Origin: Marinospirillum insulare DSM 21763
GTDB taxonomy: Bacteria; Pseudomonadota; Gammaproteobacteria; Pseudomonadales; Halomonadaceae
Reading direction: 5' to 3'
Length of the DNA stretch: 64,000 bases
Assembly: GCF_000686905.1 (NCBI RefSeq)
Contig: NZ_JMLW01000005.1
Location: forward strand, 86,087 to 150,086
Shown: positions 57,159-64,000 of the stretch, in pieces
Numbering within the stretch: position 1 is the first letter of the stretch
Layout: every line of letters begins with the position of its first letter
The notes under the pieces: model-generated
What the model saw: the letters and a program-made list of their open reading frames with translations, nothing else
What the model was told of the DNA's origin: nothing
The model's database searches: none
Translations under genes and position numbers: made by a program

Positions 57159-58377
57159 GGTAAGAAAAGAGACTGGTAAATTATATTTTGATTTTCAATA
57201 TCAGAAGACAAGGTGTCGTGAACAGACTTTGTTAGATGATACCCCTGAAAATAGGAGCAAACTCAACGTAGCAATGAAGCGCATTGATGCGGAAATAACC
57301 TTAGGAACTTTTGACTACGAAAAATATTTTCCGGGATCAAAAAATGCAGAAAAGTTCGAAGCTAAAGCTAAGACTCAAGTGCAAAATAAATCTGCACAAG
57401 GTCAAGAACAGCTAGCAGAAAAGTCTACTCCTCTGTTTGAAGAATTTGCAGAAACGTGGTTTTCCGAGATGAAGATTCAGTGGCGAACCACTTATATAGA
57501 AGCTGTCACTATTAATCTAAACAAGCATATCTTGCCTGTCTTTAGAGATAAAGAGGTCGGCTGCATTCGTAAAGCTGACATTCTTGCCTTTAGGTCTGAA
57601 CTCGCCAAAGTAACGAACCCAAAAGGCAAGACGATTGCACCAGCCACTATCAATAAGATCATGGTGCCTTTGCGCATGATACTTAATGAGGCAGCCAACC
57701 GATTTGATTTTAGCTCACCCTACGCTGGAATAAAATCTTTAAGTGTTCCACGCACAGACGTTTCACCTTTTAGCATTGAAGAGGTTAGGTTAATTCTTCA
57801 GAAAGTTCGGCCAGATTTTAAAAACTACTTTTTACTACGTTTTTTTACTGGTATGCGCACTAGTGAAATCAATGGATTAACTTGGAAAAATGTTGACTTT
57901 GATCGAATGCAAATTTTAGTTAGACAAGCTTATGTCGCTGGCGAGTTTGTTTATACCAAAAATGATGGTTCTTTTAGGTCAATAGATATGTCCAAGCTAG
58001 TTTATGACGCACTGAAAGAACAGCTTGAAGTAACTGGTAAAGGTGAAATGGTTTTTTGTAATACGGTCGGGAAACCCCTGTATCACAAAAATGTTAGTGA
58101 ACGTGTTTGGTACCCCCTACTTCGCCATCTTGGGCTAGAGAGGCGAACGCCCTATCAGACTAGGCATACAGCGGCAACCTTATGGTTAGCCTCTGGTGAA
58201 AGCCCTGAGTGGATTGCTAGGCAGATGGGGCATACCACTACCGAGATGCTCTTTAGAGTTTACTCACGTTACGTACCTAACCTAACCCGAAAAGATGGCT
58301 CTGCCATGGAAAGATTATTACTACAACAGTTTGAACCTGCTAAAAAAACTGAATTAGAGGTGAGCGAAAATGACTAA
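57145..58377 (+). CDS. Tyrosine recombinase (phage-type integrase)
   Basis: The 410-residue protein has an N-terminal arm-binding domain (GHIRVRKETGKLYFDFQYQ, DUF3596-like), a core-binding domain at about 95-190 and a catalytic domain. Catalytic residues are R238 (FTGMRTSEING), R340-H341 (YQTRHTAATLWLA), H363 (MGHTTTEM) and the nucleophile Y373 (FRVYSRY). The usual first histidine of HxxR is Y337, as in related integrases. Its position near tRNA-Asn identifies the target. It overlaps the upstream gene by 14 bp and the downstream gene by 8 bp. Confidence 0.92.
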   Translation: MGHIRVRKETGKLYFDFQYQKTRCREQTLLDDTPENRSKLNVAMKRIDAEITLGTFDYEKYFPGSKNAEKFEAKAKTQVQNKSAQGQEQLAEKSTPLFEEFAETWFSEMKIQWRTTYIEAVTINLNKHILPVFRDKEVGCIRKADILAFRSELAKVTNPKGKTIAPATINKIMVPLRMILNEAANRFDFSSPYAGIKSLSVPRTDVSPFSIEEVRLILQKVRPDFKNYFLLRFFTGMRTSEINGLTWKNVDFDRMQILVRQAYVAGEFVYTKNDGSFRSIDMSKLVYDALKEQLEVTGKGEMVFCNTVGKPLYHKNVSERVWYPLLRHLGLERRTPYQTRHTAATLWLASGESPEWIARQMGHTTTEMLFRVYSRYVPNLTRKDGSAMERLLLQQFEPAKKTELEVSEND

Positions 58378-58660
58378 AATGGACTATGCAGCCCAGTTTA
58401 CTGCTACTAGAGAAAAAAAACTAAAATCAAAACGCGCTAGGCAAAAAATTGCACGTCATTTACAAGCTGCCTTAAACATTTCAACAGGTGATGCGCTAGT
58501 TCTCTTTATTGGCCATGGCCATGAATTAAGCAACCTTGAGGCACTAGAGTCTTGGGTTGCTAAGCATTGTGGCGAACAAGAGTTAGCTAACATCAGTAAT
58601 CATTTATCTGAATTAACTTGTAAGCTTGAGTACCAACTGAACAAACTAGAAGTCTACTGA
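58370..58660 (+). CDS. Small protein of unknown function overlapping the integrase gene
   Basis: The 96-residue protein overlaps the integrase by 8 bp and is followed by a terminator, so it ends the xis-int operon. It has a basic N-terminal helix (TREKKLKSKRARQKIARHLQ), a middle NISTGDALVLFIGHGHELSN and a C-terminal helical part with two cysteines (C567-region HCGEQEL and LTCKLEYQL). I recognise no family. It has no signal peptide or membrane segment; nucleic-acid binding is a guess from the charge. Confidence 0.65.
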   Translation: MTKMDYAAQFTATREKKLKSKRARQKIARHLQAALNISTGDALVLFIGHGHELSNLEALESWVAKHCGEQELANISNHLSELTCKLEYQLNKLEVY

Positions 58661-58678
58661 TTTAAAGAAATCAAAACC

Positions 58679-58728
58679 AACCTGACAGCAGCCAAAAAAC
58701 TATGGCCTTGCTGTCAGGGTTATTATTT
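58679..58728 (+). terminator. Terminator of the integrase operon
   Basis: AACCTGACAGCA with GCC and the partner GGCCTTGCTGTCAGGGTT form a perfect 10-bp CCTGACAGCA/TGCTGTCAGG stem (58681-58690, 58709-58718), followed by TTATTATTTT. It lies 20 bp after the stop of the 96-residue gene. Confidence 0.8.
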
Positions 58729-58733
58729 TCCAT

Positions 58734-58930
58734 TTAGGCTTGACCAGAACAGTATTTTTTACCTATTTTTTTTAGCTCATTATGAATACGTGGGCTGCCG
58801 TAGATACAATCAAAATCTTCCCATATTGATTGAATTAAATCAGTAAGGCACTGATTTTTAGCTTTCTTGGTGAATCAGGTTGCTTGCCTCATTGATAGTA
58901 ACCACTAGGATGTACCTTCAATAAACGCAT
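58734..58930 (-). pseudogene. IS3-family transposase OrfB remnant
   Basis: On the minus strand, two frames together read RLLKVHPSGYYQ, an in-frame TGA where a tryptophan is expected, GKQPDSPR, a frameshift, and then QCLTDLIQSIWEDF and CIYGSPRIHNELKKIGKKY before a TAA. This is the start of the IS3 OrfB (GYYxW...YGSPRIHxEL). Both ends, the rest of OrfB and any inverted repeats are missing, so it is a dead fragment. Confidence 0.8.
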
Positions 58931-59079
58931 ACCTTAGCTTAAATGCGAAGAGCCCTTTAACCACTTTCCGTCACCCTACTGCAACTAGGGAACTTCTGGG
59001 TCGAAAACCCTTACACAATGTGGCATTATCTATGCTCTTTTACCAAGCAGTCACTAATAATAGGGAAGGTTAACTCAGG

Positions 59080-61929
59080 ATGATTAGTGAATACCATGCA
59101 AAGTACTTTGCTTATGAATTAACTAGGCAAAAAAGTGGAGGGGATGTAGACCGTATTTCTTCATCACTTTTTGATGCTGCCGTAGACCTTAACCCCCACC
59201 AAATAGATGCCGCACTTTTTGCATTACAAAACCCCTTAAGTAAAGGTGTACTGCTAGCCGATGAAGTAGGCCTAGGTAAAACCATTGAAGCCGCACTAGT
59301 ACTTTGTCAATATTGGGCAGAACGCCGCCGTCACTTACTTGTTATTTGCCCTGCTGCCCTGCGTAAACAATGGGCTAATGAGTTAAGCGAAAAGTTTCAC
59401 TTACCCACCCAAGTATTAGATGCACGAACTTATAAAGATTTGCGTAAAGAAGGCATTTATAACCCCTTCGACCAGCAAAAAATACTGATTGTTTCTTACC
59501 ATTATGCTGCTCGTATGGCAGATAAATTACGCACAACCCCTTGGGATTTAGTCGTTATAGATGAAGCCCATAAATTGCGTAATGCCCACCGCGAAAGCAA
59601 TGTAATGGGGCAAGCAATTAAGTCTGCACTGGCAGGTTCACGCAAACTACTCTTAACCGCCACACCATTACAAAACTCATTAATAGAACTCTACGGGCTA
59701 TCCACGCTGATTGATGAGCAACTATTTGGTGATTTAACCAGCTTTCGTAAACAATTTATTCGTAATGGGCCAGATATAACCGGCTTACGCCACCGCCTTA
59801 AAGAATTTAGCCAGCGCACCTTACGTCGCCAAGTGTTGGAATACGTTAAATACACAGAACGTAAAGCCATCACCATACCCTTTAGTCCAAGCGATGAAGA
59901 ACAACGGCTTTATGACTTACTCTCAGCCTATCTACAACGCTCAGGCACTTATGGCGTACCTAGGCAACAAAGGCACCTAGTCTCTTTAGTTATTCGCAAA
60001 CTACTGGCGTCATCTACCGAAGCCGTTATACAAACCCTTAGCACGCTGCTTAAACGGTTAAATGAGCTAAAAGAAGAAACCCGCCAACAAACCAGTTGGT
60101 TTGATCAGCTAATAAGCGAAGAAGAACTCGATGAAGAATGGTTTGATGAGCTAGAGCTAGAAGAAAACCCAGAAGAAGAACAAGAAAATCCTGTTGATTT
60201 AACCCAGCTACAAGGTGAAATAGCTGAACTAGAGTCTTACCTAACCCTAGCCCAAAGTATTAAAAGCGATGTTAAAACCCATGCACTGGTTAAAGCACTA
60301 GAGATAGGTTTTGAACGTATGTCTGCTATGGGAGCAGCCCGTAAAGCAGTTATTTTCACTGAATCTAGGCGCACTCAAGACTACTTACAGCAACACCTAG
60401 AACAACATGGCTACGCCAATAAAACCATTAGCTTTAGCGGCACTAACACATCAGCAGCTATAACCGGTATTTACCAACGCTGGATAAAAGAAAACCAAAA
60501 CAGCGATAAAATTACCGGCAGCCCTGCCATAGATAAACGCTCAGCCATTATTAACTATTTTAAAACCGATGCTGAAATACTTATTGCCACCGAAGCCGCT
60601 GCAGAAGGGATAAACCTACAGTTTTGTAGCCTAGTAATAAACTACGATTTACCCTGGAATCCTCAAAGAATTGAACAGCGTATTGGCCGCTGCCACCGCT
60701 ATGGTCAAAAGCACGATGTAGTCGTTATAAACTTTTTAAACCAACGTAACTCAGCAGACCAGCGCGTACTTGAGCTTTTAACAGAAAAGCTTGAGCTATT
60801 TGAAGGCCTGTTTGGTGCGTCTGATGAACTTATAGGCCACCTAGAAGCCAACATTAATTTAGAAAAGCGCATTGCCTCTATATACGACACCTGCCGCACA
60901 CCCAAAGAAATACAAACCGCTTTTGACACCCTGCAAGAAGAACTGGAAGAAAGTATTAGCAAACGCCTTAAAGACACAGAAGAAAAACTATTAGAAAACT
61001 TTGACGAACAAGTACATGAGCGCTTAAGACTGCAAAGAGAAAAAGCCGTTGCCCACCTAGACAAAATACAGCGCATGTTCTGGCAGCTAACCCGCTTTGT
61101 ATTAAAGCAACACGCAGCATTTAATGAACAAAACCTAACTTTTAATTTGCAGCCAACCTTAGGCATAGCAGCACCCACAGGCGAATATCAGCTAATACAA
61201 AAAAACCAGCTAACCGATAAAAATAGCTACACCTACCGCCTAACCCACCCCTTAGGTGAATACGTACTAAACAGCGGTCGTACACAAACCTGCCCTTTGG
61301 CAAAAGTAACTTTTGATTTATCCGGTTATGCAGGCAAAATATCAGTGCTAGAAAACTTAACCAGCAAAACCGGCTGGCTAGCACTTAACCTGCTTGAATT
61401 AGACAGTTTTCAACGAGAAGAACACCTAGTTTTTAGTGGCCTAACCGATGCCAATGAACTGCTAGACCAAGAAGCTTGTGAGCGCTTATTTAACTTAACC
61501 GCTACAACTCAACCCTCTTCTGCAAACCTGCCTGAAGCTTTTAACCAGCAAATAAAAAGGCAACTTGAAGTAGCTTTAAGCAAAGCACTAGAAGAAAATA
61601 CGGTGCATTTTAAAAGAGAACAAGAAAAGCTAGAAGCTTGGGCAGAAGACCAGCTGCTATCTGCCGAACAAGCATTAGAAGACACCAAAATTAAATTGCG
61701 TGATGCCAAGCGCCAAGCAAGGTTAGCAGCCAGCATAGAAGAACAAAAAACAGCCCAAGAAACGCTAAAAAAGCTTGAAAACCAACAGCGTAAGCAACGC
61801 AATGGAATTTTTGATGTAGAAGACGCTATTGAAGAGCGCCGCGACAGCCTTATAGCCGCCCTTGAAAAACGTATGTACCAACAAAGTAGCCATCAAACTT
61901 TATTCAGGCTGCATTTTGAAATTATTTAG
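59080..61929 (+). CDS. SNF2/DEAD-family helicase of a DNA-methyltransferase-linked defence system
   Basis: The 949-residue superfamily 2 ATPase has Walker A DEVGLGKTIEAALV at 61-74, DEAH at 161-164 (VVIDEAHKLRN), LLTATPLQNS, and the second RecA lobe with VIFTESRRTQDYL, ATEAAAEGINLQF and QRIGRCHRYGQ (motif VI). That is a Snf2/RapA-like set, followed by an about 350-residue C-terminal part ending in a charged coiled coil. No nuclease motif is seen. It ends 9 bp before the methyltransferase gene. Similar pairs occur in type III-like and DISARM-like defence loci; which one cannot be settled here. Confidence 0.85.
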   Translation: MISEYHAKYFAYELTRQKSGGDVDRISSSLFDAAVDLNPHQIDAALFALQNPLSKGVLLADEVGLGKTIEAALVLCQYWAERRRHLLVICPAALRKQWANELSEKFHLPTQVLDARTYKDLRKEGIYNPFDQQKILIVSYHYAARMADKLRTTPWDLVVIDEAHKLRNAHRESNVMGQAIKSALAGSRKLLLTATPLQNSLIELYGLSTLIDEQLFGDLTSFRKQFIRNGPDITGLRHRLKEFSQRTLRRQVLEYVKYTERKAITIPFSPSDEEQRLYDLLSAYLQRSGTYGVPRQQRHLVSLVIRKLLASSTEAVIQTLSTLLKRLNELKEETRQQTSWFDQLISEEELDEEWFDELELEENPEEEQENPVDLTQLQGEIAELESYLTLAQSIKSDVKTHALVKALEIGFERMSAMGAARKAVIFTESRRTQDYLQQHLEQHGYANKTISFSGTNTSAAITGIYQRWIKENQNSDKITGSPAIDKRSAIINYFKTDAEILIATEAAAEGINLQFCSLVINYDLPWNPQRIEQRIGRCHRYGQKHDVVVINFLNQRNSADQRVLELLTEKLELFEGLFGASDELIGHLEANINLEKRIASIYDTCRTPKEIQTAFDTLQEELEESISKRLKDTEEKLLENFDEQVHERLRLQREKAVAHLDKIQRMFWQLTRFVLKQHAAFNEQNLTFNLQPTLGIAAPTGEYQLIQKNQLTDKNSYTYRLTHPLGEYVLNSGRTQTCPLAKVTFDLSGYAGKISVLENLTSKTGWLALNLLELDSFQREEHLVFSGLTDANELLDQEACERLFNLTATTQPSSANLPEAFNQQIKRQLEVALSKALEENTVHFKREQEKLEAWAEDQLLSAEQALEDTKIKLRDAKRQARLAASIEEQKTAQETLKKLENQQRKQRNGIFDVEDAIEERRDSLIAALEKRMYQQSSHQTLFRLHFEII

Positions 61930-61938
61930 GAATCACCC

Positions 61939-63939
61939 ATGACGCAAGCCGTAAAACTCCGCGAAAAACTGGTTAATAAACTTTCTGATTTATTTCAGCT
62001 GAATCAGCCCGATTTAGACTTTGGCTTTTACCGCATCATGCACGCCAAAGCGGCACAAGTTCAGCAGTTTATAGACCAAGACCTGCTAACCATTATTACC
62101 AATGCCTTCGGCCAGGCGGATGATAACCAAGTTGCGACAGCCCGGGGTAAGTACGAAGCGGCGATTCAGCAAGCGAAAGACTTTGGTGCGCCCAACCCAG
62201 AAGAAACCAAACCCGTGCAAGAAGCCAAAGCCGCTTACGATGCAGCACGGGAAAGCGGCAGCAATGAAGCGCAGGTATACGATCATTTGTATCGTTTTTT
62301 TGAGCGCTATTATGATGACGGTGACTTTATTTCACGCCGTTATTACACCCGTGAAACGGCCAGTAATGCAGCGCCCTATGCCATTCCCTACAACGGCGAA
62401 GAAGTAAAGCTGCACTGGGCCAATGCCGACCAGTATTACATTAAGTCGGCGGAGCACTTCAGCAATTTCAGCTTTGATCTGCGCCAAGCCAAAGAAGTGC
62501 AAGCACAAGAAGGTTTGGATTTTGGGCAGAGTGCTGAATCGCACAAAGTGCATTTTCAAATTATCGATGCCAGCGAAGGTGAACACGGCAATATCAAAGC
62601 GGCTGATAACGCCAAGCGTGAGTTTGTGTTGCACACGGCTCAGCCGGTGGCGCTCAATGATGCCAATGAGCTTATCGTCAATTTTGAATACCGCGTGCTT
62701 TCTAGCCAAGACACGCTGACTAAAGAACAAGAAGAGGCCGTAAAAAAAGAGTTTGGCGCCAGCAACAAAGGCGACTTGCCTAACCTTCACATCACCCGCC
62801 AAATTCTTGCTGCGGCCAAAGCGCTAGATAGCTTACCCGCCGATTACCTAACGCTGCTTAGCACGCCTGCACCCACGGACAAAATCAAACAACGCCCGCT
62901 ACTGGCGAAATACATCAACCAGTACACCAGCCGCAACACCATGGATTACTTTATCCATAAAGACTTGGGCAGTTTTTTACGCCGTGAGCTGGATTTTTAT
63001 ATTAAAAACGAAGTAATGCGCTTAGACGATATTGAAAATGCCGATGCCCCAGCGGTAGAAAGCTACCTCAGTAAAATCAAAGTGCTACGTCAAATCGCCC
63101 ATAAGCTCATCGATTTTTTAGCCCAGCTGGAAGACTTTCAGAAAAAACTGTGGCTAAAGAAAAAGTTTGTTACCGAGACCAACTACTGCATCACCCTCGA
63201 CCGTGTGCCTGTAGAACTGTATCCAGAAATCTGTGCCAACCAAGCCCAGCTTACTGAGTGGATACAGCTGTTTGCCATTGATGAGATTCAAGGCGACCTT
63301 ACCACGCCCGCATTTAGTAATCCGTTAACGGTAGAGTTTTTGCAAGCCAACCAAAACCTAGTGCTGGATACGCAGTTTTTTAGTGAACAGTTTAAAGCCC
63401 AGCTTTTAGCGAGCATTGACGATTTTGATGAGCAATGTGATGGGTTATTGATTCATTCAGAGAACTTTCAAGCATTGCAGTTATTGCAAGAGCGCTATCG
63501 AGAGCAGGTTAAATGTGTCTATATTGATCCACCTTACAATACGGCTAAAAAAGATTTTAGCTATAAAGATGGCTATAAAAGCTCCAGCTGGATCAGTTTA
63601 AGCTCTAATAGACTTAACGCATCAAAACCTCTCCTTAATAAGGACTCAGTTTTTTTTTCAAATATCGATGAAAATGAGTTCTTTAATTATCAGCTATTAT
63701 TAGCTGAGCATTTTGGTAGTGATAATTTTGTCGGGGATTGGGTTTGGCACAATAAAAAAGGAGGAGGTAACGATTCGACTCACCTTGCTGTTGAACATGA
63801 ATATATAAAATGCTTTGCTTACGATAAGTCGGTTTTAGCTCCTTTTTTTCAACCATATACTGATATTTACTTAAAAAGACCTGGATTCAACTCTCAAGTG
63901 CAACTCATTAAACTAGGATTGGATGGCAAGCTGCTGTAG
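61939..63939 (+). pseudogene. Adenine-specific DNA methyltransferase (Mod-like), interrupted
   Basis: The frame gives 666 residues: an about 490-residue N-terminal helical region, then DGLLIHSENFQALQLLQERY and the catalytic YIDPPYNTAKKDF with D530. It continues as a beta-type N6-adenine methyltransferase (SSWISLSSNRLNASKPLL) to about YTDIYLKR, then switches to unrelated residues and stops at 63939. In beta-type enzymes the target domain and the FxGxG SAM-binding motif follow DPPY; they are missing, so the product should be inactive. The break coincides with the left end of an IS30-like element near 63882. AGGAAT precedes the ATG. Confidence 0.8.
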
Positions 63940-64000
63940 CATCTTATGCTTTTCAATCGACCAAGAATGAGAAGCAAACATGAGACACTACACACAGCTC
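63882..64000 (+). mobile_element. IS30-family insertion sequence, left end (continues beyond window)
   Basis: The methyltransferase reading frame loses its family resemblance at about 63880, where TGGATTCAACTCTCAAGTGC begins. About 100 bp later a new frame opens with MRHYTQL, the typical IS30 transposase N-terminus. The other end, the terminal repeat match and the target duplication are outside the window, so the exact boundary is uncertain by several bases. Confidence 0.65.
63980..64000 (+). CDS. IS30-family transposase, first seven codons
   Basis: An ATG at 63980 gives MRHYTQL to the window edge, matching the M-x-x-Y-T-Q-L start seen in IS30-family transposases. GAGAAG lies a few bases upstream. 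Seven residues are little evidence alone; the disrupted gene around it adds weight. Confidence 0.5.

Larger units (their letters stand above)
56114..64000. mobile_element. Putative integrated island at tRNA-Asn (left end; right end outside window)
   Basis: Directly after tRNA-Asn come repeats, a repressor, an excisionase-like gene, a tyrosine integrase, small unknown genes, an IS3 fragment, a helicase-methyltransferase pair and an IS30-like insertion, and the syntenic core genes stop. This is the usual make-up of a tRNA-targeted integrative element. The matching copy of the tRNA 3' end (attR) is not in the window, so the extent is unknown. Confidence 0.65.

Noticed and set aside
59080..61929. 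Calling the helicase DISARM DrmD
   Set aside because: The Snf2 motifs fit, but the following methyltransferase is of the DPPYNT Mod-like class and no drmA, drmB or drmC is visible in the window.

Overview
The window is a stretch of gammaproteobacterial chromosome. The evidence is the content and order of its genes: a dcw cell-wall cluster, rnpB, rsmI-lpoA-yraN-diaA, sspAB, cytochrome bc1, rplM-rpsI, murA with the Mla lipid-transport genes, kdsDC-lptCAB-rpoN-hpf-ptsN-rapZ-npr, and a GacS/BarA-type kinase next to relA. From memory, the order from murD to mlaF resembles the matching Pseudomonas region. A marine Oceanospirillales/Pseudomonadales relative is therefore likely, but the genus cannot be read from the sequence. 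Base composition is moderate to AT-rich; single 60-base samples I counted ranged from 18 to 53 % G+C.

Bases 1-12660 hold the dcw genes on the minus strand (rsmH-ftsL-ftsI-murE-murF-mraY-murD, mostly joined by 4-bp overlaps) with rnpB directly upstream. rsmI and lpoA then diverge from overlapping start codons, followed by yraN, diaA and the sspA-sspB pair. Bases 12690-20640 hold petABC, rplM-rpsI, zapE, a YhcB/ZapG-like gene, a Nif3-like gene and a DegS/AlgW-type protease. Bases 20650-27320 hold hisD, hisG, murA, ibaG and mlaBCDEF on the minus strand. Bases 27440-35070 hold the divergent LPS precursor and transport genes, sigma-54 and the nitrogen-PTS genes. These regions supply peptidoglycan synthesis, outer-membrane lipid asymmetry and LPS delivery.

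Bases 35148-36260 carry an AT-rich pair: a DUF2846-type lipoprotein and a small predicted beta-barrel. A 380-bp gap follows, with a 15-bp inverted repeat and a possible gene remnant. Bases 36644-43459 are a methylcitrate-cycle operon (GntR regulator, prpB, prpC, acnD, prpF) with strong hairpins in two gaps. Then come pabB, the GacS/BarA kinase, mazG, relA, cysM, two poorly characterised small genes (DUF327-like and DUF2489-like) and ppc.

Bases 55828-56113 hold three tRNA genes (Met, Asn, Asn). What follows looks like an integrated accessory island with its left end at the second tRNA-Asn. It has candidate arm-type repeats, a small repressor facing an excisionase-like gene over an operator array, a tyrosine integrase, an overlapping 96-residue gene of unknown function, a decayed IS3 fragment, a SNF2-family helicase and an adenine-type DNA methyltransferase. 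The methyltransferase is cut by what looks like an IS30-family insertion after its catalytic DPPY motif and before any SAM-binding motif. The window ends seven codons into the IS30-like transposase. This interrupted helicase-methyltransferase system, and the small unknown gene beside the integrase, are the parts most worth following up.
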